Assembly: GCA_017454815.1 (NCBI GenBank)
Contig: JAFTCG010000084.1
Location: 1 to 50,848, forward strand
From: Clostridia bacterium
Lineage (GTDB): Bacteria; Bacillota; Clostridia; Oscillospirales; Acutalibacteraceae
DNA length: 50,848 nucleotides
Reading direction: 5' to 3'
Shown here piece by piece: positions 1 to 6,865 of this stretch. The translations under genes and the position numbers were made by a program. Numbering within the stretch: position 1 is the stretch's first letter; every line of letters starts with the position of its first letter. The notes beneath the pieces are model-generated. The model ran no database searches and had not been told where the DNA came from. It was given only the letters and a program-made list of their open reading frames with translations.

Positions 1-12
1 AACCGGAATTTG

Positions 13-606
13 TCATTTTATAATACACAAAACAGCTAACGGTACATAACAACTCACTAAAACGAGTCTTTGCCAAAGACCGCCGTGTCGCAAAATCGTA
101 TTTGCAAACTTTTCTTTCTCTCCCATAATGAAAAAGCAGAAGAACACGAAAGCCACAATAAAACTCACAAGCGAGATCGGTCCCATAATTATATTTGTCG
201 ATTGAAACTGCAGTATTGCCAAGAGTAACGGTACAACGAGTAATGTCATAAAACCAATAGCAGAAGCTCCACCGTGAATTTTAGTAATAAAGTCTTCGTC
301 CTGCCTGCTTTCGTTTAACGGACATAACCCAGATATGATTTCACATCCAATACCGTATATTGCAAGCAATACCCATATTGCTATCATCAAACCGCTACTA
401 TTTTCTTTGTATAACTCATAAGGAGCAATGCAAAAAACAATTCCGGATATGATACACCACATATTGTATATCCATTTCACAGGGCTTTGCCGTGAGCCCA
501 GTACCGAGAGAGCCATTTCTTTATGTTTATAGTTTGGATAAAAATATGAAAGTAACAAAGGTAGTAGATTATCTGCTACCAAAATAATAATCCACAATGT
601 TTTCAT
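13..606 (-). CDS. DUF998-like integral membrane protein
   Basis: Protein of 197 residues with about six hydrophobic segments and little soluble sequence. The early ALSVLGS motif, a Gly/Pro-rich middle (SGLCPLNES) and a conserved His before a membrane helix (TKIHGGASAIGF) resemble the DUF998 family, whose function is unknown. The frame opens at a GTG at 618, but the GTGAGGA there looks like the ribosome-binding site for the ATG at 606, so I start there. It lies 51 bp downstream of the flavodoxin gene on the same strand and may be the last gene of the TetR operon. The family call is from memory of the pattern and is moderate. Confidence 0.6.
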   Translation of the reverse strand: MKTLWIIILVADNLLPLLLSYFYPNYKHKEMALSVLGSRQSPVKWIYNMWCIISGIVFCIAPYELYKENSSGLMIAIWVLLAIYGIGCEIISGLCPLNESRQDEDFITKIHGGASAIGFMTLLVVPLLLAILQFQSTNIIMGPISLVSFIVAFVFFCFFIMGEKEKFANTILRHGGLWQRLVLVSCYVPLAVLCIIK

Positions 607-657
607 GTATTTCCTCACGCCAAATCCAAGTTTGTATTGTACTTTGATTCATTTCTT

Positions 658-1128
658 TCAAAATTGCTGAGCCCACTTCTTCAGTTCGTCCGAAGATGTG
701 AAGGAGGAAAACCTTTTTCCGTCAATCACTTTTGCGTCGGGAGCAAGGGATTGCATATTCTTCGCCGAATCGCCAAGTCCGCTTCCGCCCGAGGTACAAA
801 ACGGCACGACAATTTTACCGGTAAAGTCGGCGCTTTCCATAAACGTGTCGATGATGGACGGCTCGCGGTACCACCATACCGGGAAACCGGCGAGGATCAC
901 GTCGTAATCGGAAACATCCGGCTTCTTTTCCATAGCGGGGCGGCAGTTTCTGTCATTCATTTCAACAGAGCTGCGGCTTTGTTTATCCCTCCAGTTGAGA
1001 TCTGCTTTTGTATACGGCTGTTCGGGCTTGATCTCAAACAGATCCGCGCCCGCCGCCTTTGCCATTTTATCTGCGACCTTTGCGGTCACGCCGCTTGCGC
1101 TGAAATACGCTACAAGTATTTTTTTCAA
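658..1128 (-). CDS. flavodoxin family protein
   Basis: Small FMN-binding electron carrier or quinone/nitro-reductase-like flavodoxin of 156 residues. The N-terminus (KILVAYFSASGVT) is the beta1/P-loop that binds FMN phosphate. GFPVWWYREPSIIDTFME is the loop after beta3 that stacks on the isoalloxazine ring, and VPFCTSGGSGLGDS is the beta4 loop typical of the flavodoxin_4 group. The start is a TTG, supported by GGGGGAG just upstream. The gene begins 13 bp after the alcohol dehydrogenase, so the two are very likely co-transcribed. Flavodoxins of this type often accompany inducible reductases that deal with aldehydes, quinones or other electrophiles. The specific partner here is inferred. Confidence 0.85.
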   Translation of the reverse strand: MKKILVAYFSASGVTAKVADKMAKAAGADLFEIKPEQPYTKADLNWRDKQSRSSVEMNDRNCRPAMEKKPDVSDYDVILAGFPVWWYREPSIIDTFMESADFTGKIVVPFCTSGGSGLGDSAKNMQSLAPDAKVIDGKRFSSFTSSDELKKWAQQF

Positions 1129-1141
1129 TGTGCTCTCCCCC

Positions 1142-2308
1142 TTACAGGCTTTCTTTCAATATTTCTATAACTTCCGAGCGGTCAAGAACTTTGTAACCGC
1201 CGTCAAGGATGAACGTTGCGTCAGCGATACCTTCGATCATATCCTCCGTTGCCCCGAGTTCTGAAAGCTTCATGGCAACGCCGATTTTTCTCATCCATTT
1301 TTCCATTTCGTCAAGACCTGCGTTTGCGATCTCTTCATCGGTTTTGCCTTTTGCGTTCACGCCCCACACCTCAACTGCAAACCTCTTGAATTTCTGCAAC
1401 CCGTAAGGCATGATATGCCTGTAATACGGAAGTGAAACGGCGGAAAGGGTCATGCCGTGCGTCGCGTCTGTGTATGCGCCCGCCGCCTGGCCGAGCATGT
1501 GTACCATCCAGTCGGTCGTCTTCCCGCGTGAAATCAGCGTGTTGAGCGCCCATGTCGCCGCCCACATGATGTTTGAGCGAGCTTCATAGTCTTCCTGGTT
1601 TTCAATCGCAACAAGCGAATTGCGGATCACAGATTTCATCAGCGCTTCGGCGAGATAGTCGCTGACGTTGTCGTCCTCGCCGGAAAAATACTGTTCGCAG
1701 ATATGATTGAAAATATCATAGATTCCGGCAACCATCTGACGTTTTGGAAGCGACATCGTGAAACGCGGATTGAGGATCGCAAACTTTGGCATAACTTCAT
1801 CGCCGAAAACGTGACCGATTTTCTGTTTCGTGTCGTGATTTGTGATAACAGAGCCTCCGTTCATCTCCGAGCCCGTGCCTGTCATTGTCAGGATACATCC
1901 GACCGGAACGATCTCGCAGTCAGGTTCCTCAAAACGATCAAAGTATTTGTCCCACGGATCTTCGTCGCAATTTACCGAAACGGAGACCGCCTTCGCATAG
2001 TCGCAGCATGAGCCGCCGCCGACAGCCAACAGCAAATCGGCTTTATGTGCCTTCGCGATCTTCACACCCTCTCGAAGTTTATCTGCGGTCGGGTTCGGCA
2101 TAACACCTGCATCCTCAACGACATTTTTGCCGTTCGCTTTCAGAATGGCGATCACGCTGTCGTAAATGCCGTTTTTCTTGATTGAACCGCCGCCGTAGAT
2201 AAGCACGACGTTTTTGCCGTACTTCGGCAGTTCTTCGTTCAGGTAGTTCAGAGAATCTTCTCCGAAATAGAGTTGGGTTGCGTTTTTGTAGCTGAAATTT
2301 CCAAGCAT
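1142..2308 (-). CDS. iron-containing alcohol dehydrogenase, YqhD/butanol-dehydrogenase type
   Basis: NAD(P)H-dependent aldehyde reductase / alcohol dehydrogenase of family III, 388 residues, normal length for the YqhD/BdhA branch. GGGSIKKNG (about 40-47) and GGGSCCDYAKA (97-107) are the dinucleotide-binding loops. The predicted metal ligands are D198, H202, H270 and H284, with nearly the same spacing as in E. coli YqhD. A good AGGAGGA ribosome-binding site precedes the ATG. It is sandwiched in an operon between a TetR regulator (14 bp gap) and a flavodoxin (13 bp gap), which points to an inducible aldehyde-detoxification role rather than housekeeping fermentation. The substrate cannot be read from sequence. 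Confidence 0.9.
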   Translation of the reverse strand: MLGNFSYKNATQLYFGEDSLNYLNEELPKYGKNVVLIYGGGSIKKNGIYDSVIAILKANGKNVVEDAGVMPNPTADKLREGVKIAKAHKADLLLAVGGGSCCDYAKAVSVSVNCDEDPWDKYFDRFEEPDCEIVPVGCILTMTGTGSEMNGGSVITNHDTKQKIGHVFGDEVMPKFAILNPRFTMSLPKRQMVAGIYDIFNHICEQYFSGEDDNVSDYLAEALMKSVIRNSLVAIENQEDYEARSNIMWAATWALNTLISRGKTTDWMVHMLGQAAGAYTDATHGMTLSAVSLPYYRHIMPYGLQKFKRFAVEVWGVNAKGKTDEEIANAGLDEMEKWMRKIGVAMKLSELGATEDMIEGIADATFILDGGYKVLDRSEVIEILKESL

Positions 2309-2322
2309 TGTAGTTTCCTCCG

Positions 2323-2931
2323 TTATTTTAGAATTATTTTTAGTCCATTGAGCGAAAGCTCGTATAAATTGCCGTTGTCGTGCCTGATGCCGACCTTGTC
2401 CATAGCTTCGATCTGTTTCGGCGTTGCGTGAGCGTAAGGATATACGCCGTGCAGAAATTGAAAAGCCGCAATAAGCGTCTGTCGGCGCTCTTTATCCGTT
2501 TTGTGAGGAAAAGATTTTTTCAGGATAGCGTCAAACAGTTCAACGCTTTTTCCGTACGCTTTTTTGAATGAAACGAGACGCTCGATTCGGCTGTTTTCTT
2601 CCATATCGTAAAGGTTTACCGCAAGCAGCTTGAGCATAAGTTCGCGTTTTTCCAGCGACCGGGCGAGCTTTTCTGGCAATTCGTCGGCTTTTGCGCCGTC
2701 CGCACCGATCTTCTCAAGCTCATCGCACCAGAGCAGAAACTCGCGTTCAAACAAGCGAAGGAATATCTCCTCTTTCGTCTGAAAGTAATTGTATATCGTC
2801 GGGCGTGAGCAAGACGTCCGGGCGCTGATCTCCTTGATCGTCACGTCTCTGAAATTCATTTTTTCATACAATTTTTCGCAGGCGTTCAGGATTTCCTCTT
2901 CACGAACCTCCGGCGTTTCTCTTGTCGGCAT
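2323..2931 (-). CDS. TetR/AcrR family transcriptional repressor
   Basis: One-component repressor of 202 residues. Residues about 12-58 form the TetR DNA-binding domain, with the helix-turn-helix at roughly 30-50 (TIKEISARTSCSRPTIYNYF) followed by the usual KEEIFLRLFE. The C-terminal two-thirds is the variable ligand-binding and dimerisation domain and gives no clue to the ligand. GGAGGA lies six bases before the ATG. It is the first gene of the operon with the dehydrogenase and flavodoxin, and two near-identical palindromes sit at its own promoter, so autoregulation that also controls the two enzymes is strongly suggested. Confidence 0.92.
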   Translation of the reverse strand: MPTRETPEVREEEILNACEKLYEKMNFRDVTIKEISARTSCSRPTIYNYFQTKEEIFLRLFEREFLLWCDELEKIGADGAKADELPEKLARSLEKRELMLKLLAVNLYDMEENSRIERLVSFKKAYGKSVELFDAILKKSFPHKTDKERRQTLIAAFQFLHGVYPYAHATPKQIEAMDKVGIRHDNGNLYELSLNGLKIILK

Positions 2932-2961
2932 TTGTTGTCCTCCATATGTTTAAATAATAAA

Positions 2962-3014
2962 ACTGACACCGTGTCAGTAAGTGTATTGTAGCACATTGCT
3001 GACACGGTGTCAAT
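2962..3014 (-). promoter_or_regulatory. TetR operon promoter with twin operators
   Basis: On the minus strand TTGACA (3013-3008), a 17-base spacer and TACAAT (2990-2985) form a near-consensus sigma-A promoter. Two 13-base palindromes, TGACACCGTGTCA (2964-2976) and TGACACGGTGTCA (3000-3012), differ only at the centre base pair and are 36 bp apart centre to centre. One covers the -35 box; the other lies at the expected transcription start. A repressor bound to either would block initiation of the TetR gene read from here. Confidence 0.85.
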
Positions 3015-3136
3015 AGGTTTTTGAAAATAAATTCTTTTGTTTTTTAACGAATCCTTTATAATGGCAAATAACTTAAAGCAAATCACTTGTGGATAGTAAC
3101 CTATAGTAAATATTTACAGATAGTACGGTTTTTATA

Positions 3137-3802
3137 TCAATATAGTATTTCGCGCATTTCAGCAGGAGTATATCCACGGTTGGAGTGAAGTCTGGAATTG
3201 TTATACAAATCGGTGTACAATTCAAAGAATTCTTTCAAAGTGTCTTCGGTAAAGCTAAAGGAAAACATACCTGTGATCATGTTGATAATATGATCCGCTT
3301 CTCCATCCAGAGGATTGATCATTAAACATATTTCGTTTGCAATTTCATCAGCTTGTTCTTTGCTCAGCTCGGGTTGATTTCTGAAAAAGGCTCTTAAACT
3401 TATGAAGGACGGAGTTTTTTCGTGGTAGGATTCTTCTTCATATTTCAGCAGCCGGTCTTTGTCGGGAACATAACACGGTTTGCCGAATTGCTGCTCTTTG
3501 ATCGTGTAGTATCCGTCATAATCAACGTCAAGTATAAGATATTGCGCAACTAAATCTCGGTTTATAGGAGACGTTTCTTCGATATCATCATAGAATTCAT
3601 CTTCCGAAACAATGTAATAATATTTTTGGGACAAGTCTATATTATCCGCAAATTCAAGAAAAGAGTCTTCATCAATCGGCTCATTCTGCTCGTTGTAGAT
3701 TTCAAGAAGTGCCTTCAATGTAATGATTCCATAGAGATTTGCCGCCGCATCAAAATATCGGCTCAATAATTGTTTTGTTTCAACTGATAGTTTCTTCGAC
3801 AT
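3137..3802 (-). CDS. hypothetical protein, 221 residues, next to an AAA ATPase
   Basis: Soluble, acidic protein without signal peptide or membrane helix. The first ~75 residues look like a helical module (LLSRYFDAAANLYGIITLKALLEIYN). The C-terminus ends in NNSRLHSNRGYTPAEM, a tail I associate with Clostridia proteins annotated as SEC-C-type or unknown; no metal-binding Cys/His cluster is visible. It starts 22 bp after the AAA_14 ATPase and has its own AAAGGA site, so the two are probably one transcription unit. Function is unknown. Confidence 0.6.
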   Translation of the reverse strand: MSKKLSVETKQLLSRYFDAAANLYGIITLKALLEIYNEQNEPIDEDSFLEFADNIDLSQKYYYIVSEDEFYDDIEETSPINRDLVAQYLILDVDYDGYYTIKEQQFGKPCYVPDKDRLLKYEEESYHEKTPSFISLRAFFRNQPELSKEQADEIANEICLMINPLDGEADHIINMITGMFSFSFTEDTLKEFFELYTDLYNNSRLHSNRGYTPAEMREILY

Positions 3803-3824
3803 AGTACGTCGATCCTTTCTTATG

Positions 3825-5054
3825 TTAAATCAGCCAGATGGGAACAATGAGATTGTTGCGGTCAAATGCGCTCAACTGATCCGCCATACATAAAACGGCA
3901 GAAGTACCGATTTTGAGCGGCGCTTTATCAATCACGTTGAAGGTTTTGATGATTCGTTTATCCGGCAGAGCTGTCTTTTTGATCTCAAGCGGACAAAGCT
4001 TTCCGTCGCCCTCAATAATGACGTCGATCTCTTTGGCGTCTCGGTCACGGTAATAATAAAGGTAAGGCTCTTTCCCCGCGCTCTGATAACTCTTCATAAT
4101 TTCCGAAACCACGTAGTTTTCAAGCAATGCGCCGTTCATGGCTCCGCTTTCGGCAGTTTCCGGGGACGACCACTTCGTCAGGAAACAGACAAGACCGGTG
4201 TCATAAAAGTAAACCTTTGGCGTTTTGATCGTTCGTTTTAACACATTGTTGGAATAAGGATGCAGCATGAAAATTATGCCCAGCGTTTCAAGAATATTTG
4301 TCCATGCTTTAGCAGTCTGTATATCGACATCTGCGTCCTCGGCAACTGCGCTGAAATTCAGCATCTGCGCAGCCCGTGCTGCCATCGCCGTGACAAAACG
4401 GTTGAATCTGAGTGCGTCGATGTTACCCGAAAGCTCACGAACGTCACGTTCGATATATGTGGAAATATAAGACGAATAGTAGATCTCCCGATCCGGAAAA
4501 AGGCCGCTGACGATACCCGGCATACTGCCTTTCCACAGCCGCTCGTAAATCTCCGGCGTTGAAATCGGAACAGTTTGTTTGCTTTCCGAAACCAACAAAT
4601 CAAAATTCGTTGAGAATGGGAGCGCCGACCTGCCGTCGATCTCACGTTGTGACAAAGGTGACATATGAAGCAGCGCGACACGACCTGCCAAAGACTCCTG
4701 CACGCCTTGCATAAGGCGGAAGATCTGCGAGCCGGTCATCCAGAAATCACCGGGATTATGATATTTATCAATATGGATCTTTATATAGGTAAAAAGCTCC
4801 GGCGCATATTGTACTTCGTCGATCAAAACGGGCGGTTTATGCAACTGCAAAAACATCGCCGGATCGTTTTTTGCCATCTCGCGTGCAGACAAATCATCTA
4901 ACGTCACGTATTCACGCCCGATTTTTTCTTTTTCGGCAAGCCTTTTGAGCATGGTGGTCTTACCTGACTGACGTGGCCCGGTAATCAAAACAGCCGAATA
5001 GAATTTTGACAAAGACAAAACTTTTTCTTCTAAATGGCGATGGATATATTCCAT
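3825..5054 (-). CDS. AAA_14 / DUF4143 family ATPase
   Basis: ATP-binding protein of 409 residues. GPRQSGKTT (about 26-34) is the Walker A motif and PPVLIDEVQYAPELF carries the Walker B aspartate and glutamate. SPLSQREI is the loop typical of the AAA_14 family, and the C-terminal half is a DUF4143 domain with a restriction-endonuclease-like core (KEIDVIIEG...PLEIKK). The family is common in anaerobes and its role is unsettled; the C-terminal fold suggests nucleic-acid contact. The frame extends 10 codons upstream to a TTG, but GGGGG lies seven bases before the ATG at 5054, which I take as the start. Confidence 0.85.
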   Translation of the reverse strand: MEYIHRHLEEKVLSLSKFYSAVLITGPRQSGKTTMLKRLAEKEKIGREYVTLDDLSAREMAKNDPAMFLQLHKPPVLIDEVQYAPELFTYIKIHIDKYHNPGDFWMTGSQIFRLMQGVQESLAGRVALLHMSPLSQREIDGRSALPFSTNFDLLVSESKQTVPISTPEIYERLWKGSMPGIVSGLFPDREIYYSSYISTYIERDVRELSGNIDALRFNRFVTAMAARAAQMLNFSAVAEDADVDIQTAKAWTNILETLGIIFMLHPYSNNVLKRTIKTPKVYFYDTGLVCFLTKWSSPETAESGAMNGALLENYVVSEIMKSYQSAGKEPYLYYYRDRDAKEIDVIIEGDGKLCPLEIKKTALPDKRIIKTFNVIDKAPLKIGTSAVLCMADQLSAFDRNNLIVPIWLI

Positions 5055-5130
5055 ATAAGTACCCCCATGACGTAAACGCTTCAATATATGTTATTATTAT
5101 AAATGAAAGCAAAAGAAAAGTCAATAAAAA

Positions 5131-5168
5131 TTCGGCAGATCTTTATCAATTTCTAAAATCTGCCGGAA
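5131..5168 (-). terminator. distal hairpin after the HIRAN cluster
   Basis: TTCGGCAGAT (5131-5140) pairs with ATCTGCCGGAA (5158-5168), with one bulged base. In the minus-strand RNA the stem is followed by a short U-rich run. It probably ends read-through of the leftward HIRAN cluster before the AAA_14 gene. Confidence 0.45.
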
Positions 5169-5242
5169 TTTAAGAAGCGTATGCGGCTGTCCGCGGCGAC
5201 GTAAACGCCGACGGATTTGTCGGCATGCCCGTCATACTAAGC

Positions 5243-5273
5243 AAAAAAGGGCGGAAATCTCTCTGTCCTTTTT
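5243..5273 (-). terminator. candidate terminator downstream of the 53-residue gene
   Basis: AAAAAAGGGC pairs imperfectly with the CCTTTTT at 5267-5273. In minus-strand RNA the 3' side ends in a run of six U. It lies about 20 bp past the stop of the small gene at 5292. The stem is weak, so this is tentative. Confidence 0.35.
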
Positions 5274-5291
5274 CGTTTGCATTGCATACTT

Positions 5292-5453
5292 TTATTCAAT
5301 TATTTCAATATGCCTTATATCGCATTCATCAAACCAATATCCTGTGTCGATGCCGATACCCTCTTGCCCATCGTTATCCTGGGGTGGCAAATATGTATCT
5401 ACATATCCACTGTAAGTTTTCCCGTGTATACCGACAATTCTGACGTGTTTCAT
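5292..5453 (-). CDS. 53-residue LSM-like small protein
   Basis: Short open frame of 53 residues beginning MKHVRIVGIHGKTYSGYVD and ending DECDIRHIEIIE. The pattern (basic strand, GKTYSGYV, an acidic loop with PPQDNDGQE, IGID, then an IxxIEII tail) is a small beta-barrel of the kind seen in Firmicutes LSM-like proteins; that resemblance is by eye. It has no strong ribosome-binding site of its own: its ATG overlaps by four bases (ATGA) the stop of an 11-codon ORF that has a good AGAGGAA site, so translation is probably coupled. It starts 67 bp after the HIRAN gene and probably belongs to that operon. Confidence 0.6.
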   Translation of the reverse strand: MKHVRIVGIHGKTYSGYVDTYLPPQDNDGQEGIGIDTGYWFDECDIRHIEIIE

Positions 5454-5485
5454 AAAACAGCTTTCGAGTAAAGATGTTTGTTCAT
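5450..5485 (-). CDS. 11-codon upstream ORF coupled to the small protein
   Basis: ATG at 5485 preceded by AGAGGAA at a suitable distance, encoding MNKHLYSKAVL and a TGA that overlaps the next ATG by four bases. It may only deliver ribosomes to the 53-residue gene, or be the relic of a frameshifted longer N-terminus. No attenuator-like codon run is seen. Confidence 0.4.
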   Translation of the reverse strand: MNKHLYSKAVL

Positions 5486-5520
5486 TTTTTGCGTTCCTCT
5501 TTAATTAAAGTGTTAAATCA

Positions 5521-5964
5521 TCAATCATCCATATATATCGAGAACGGGAGTTTATAGTCCTCTGTCGGGGTGCGCGTTCTTCGCTCTTCCGTAAAATCTT
5601 TCGGCGATTCCGGCAGTTCGTCAACGTATGCGTGAAACACCTTGCCGTAATCCATCAGGCGTGAGATCGTTTCGTTCTTGAAACGTGTAACGTAACCAAG
5701 CTCCCGATTGTCCGTAGTATAGACAGAAATTGCCCATTGATCGTGCTCGTTGTCTGTGTCACGAAACAGATGAAGCTCTGTCCCCGGAGTGAGGTTTTCG
5801 AGCAGCTCACGTCCCTCATCGCTGTTGCTGTCAACGTGATAATACAAACCGGCAACAGCTGTTTTCAAAACAAGCACAGACCTGCCTTTTTGTTTGAATG
5901 CATCGCGGTCAAAAAAGCCGGAGCGCAGCGCCTGACCGGTTTCCTGAATTTGATGTTCAGCCAT
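5521..5964 (-). CDS. HIRAN domain protein
   Basis: Protein of 147 residues. Residues about 27-115 fit the HIRAN domain: VLKTAVAGLYYHVD at the start, LTPGTELHLFRDTDNEHDQWAISVYT in the middle and ELGYVTRFKNETISRLM at the end. HIRAN is a small OB-like DNA-binding domain known from HLTF/Rad5 helicases, where it recognises 3' DNA ends; stand-alone bacterial forms are less studied. The ATG overlaps the end of the J-like gene by eight bases, so it is translationally coupled to the J-like and AAA+ genes. A role in a DNA-linked or protein-remodelling complex with them is inferred. Confidence 0.8.
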   Translation of the reverse strand: MAEHQIQETGQALRSGFFDRDAFKQKGRSVLVLKTAVAGLYYHVDSNSDEGRELLENLTPGTELHLFRDTDNEHDQWAISVYTTDNRELGYVTRFKNETISRLMDYGKVFHAYVDELPESPKDFTEERRTRTPTEDYKLPFSIYMDD

Positions 5965-6865
5965 TTGTTACACCTTCAATCAGTTCATTTATACGTTGTT
6001 CTATCTGTGCTTTTTCCGTTTCACACTGCTTTGCGCGAAGACGCAGTTCCGCAAGATACTCTTCGGTTTTGGATTTGTCATTGAGCGTTTCGACCGCATT
6101 GAAAGGAAAACCCGATTTTATGCTTACTATCTCATCCTCAACGGCTTTTCTCTGAGCGTTATACGTTTCAAGGGAATCGAGAACGACAGCGTCCTCTTCC
6201 AACGGCATAAAACACGAATAAAGCGTCTTTGCCAGCTTATAGTCCGTGGAGAGCGCCGACACAAATTTTTTGAATTCTGCCTTGAGTTTCTGAGCAGACG
6301 GATAACTGTCCTGCGTCGCCAATTCAAGCCCGGACAATTCCGCCGGAGCGAAAAGCATATCATAAATGAGTTTCATCGCTTCAACGTCCTGCAGGCGATA
6401 TGCCTGCTGAGCTTTTTCATACAATTCTTTCTGCGTTTCGGTGATGTCGGGATTCATTGCAGGGTGAAACGCTGAAGTGATCTCACGGTACAGCCGTTGA
6501 AGCGTATGTTCTTCCTGCTCGCTGAGCTGCGGCAGTTCGTTGAGCGTAGCGTCACCCGCTTCAAGCTCGGAGACTTTCCGGGATTTCTCCGCTTCCAGAG
6601 CCGCCTCGATCGCCTGCATATCTATCGGCTCACGGCGGTTGATCGAAATCTGTATCAGTTCGATTTTTCTGCGTAGCAATGAAACCTCCAGCTCCGCTTC
6701 AAGTACGCTTTCCTCAAAGTTTCCTATTGCCTCCATATACCGTCTGCGTATCGGCGGAGCTTCCATATAAAGGAGCTTATCCTTCTGCTCATATAGTCCC
6801 ACCAGCGCCATTTTGCACGTGGCGACTTCTCGCAAAAGCCAATCGTAAAAGCTCTGAACTCTCAT
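5957..6865 (-). CDS. degenerate J-domain / coiled-coil protein
   Basis: Protein of 302 residues with long charged helices at about 15-75 and 255-295. Residues about 118-172 resemble a DnaJ-type J domain: LQRLYREITSAFHPAMNPD, then KAQQAYRLQDVEAMKLIYDML. In a true J domain the loop reads HPD; here it is HPA (134-136), with an NPD a few residues later, so Hsp70 stimulation may be lost or altered. It overlaps the AAA+ stop by one base (TGATG) and the HIRAN start by eight, so the three are tightly coupled. The J-like reading comes from length and motif order and is moderately supported. Confidence 0.65.
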   Translation of the reverse strand: MRVQSFYDWLLREVATCKMALVGLYEQKDKLLYMEAPPIRRRYMEAIGNFEESVLEAELEVSLLRRKIELIQISINRREPIDMQAIEAALEAEKSRKVSELEAGDATLNELPQLSEQEEHTLQRLYREITSAFHPAMNPDITETQKELYEKAQQAYRLQDVEAMKLIYDMLFAPAELSGLELATQDSYPSAQKLKAEFKKFVSALSTDYKLAKTLYSCFMPLEEDAVVLDSLETYNAQRKAVEDEIVSIKSGFPFNAVETLNDKSKTEEYLAELRLRAKQCETEKAQIEQRINELIEGVTNG

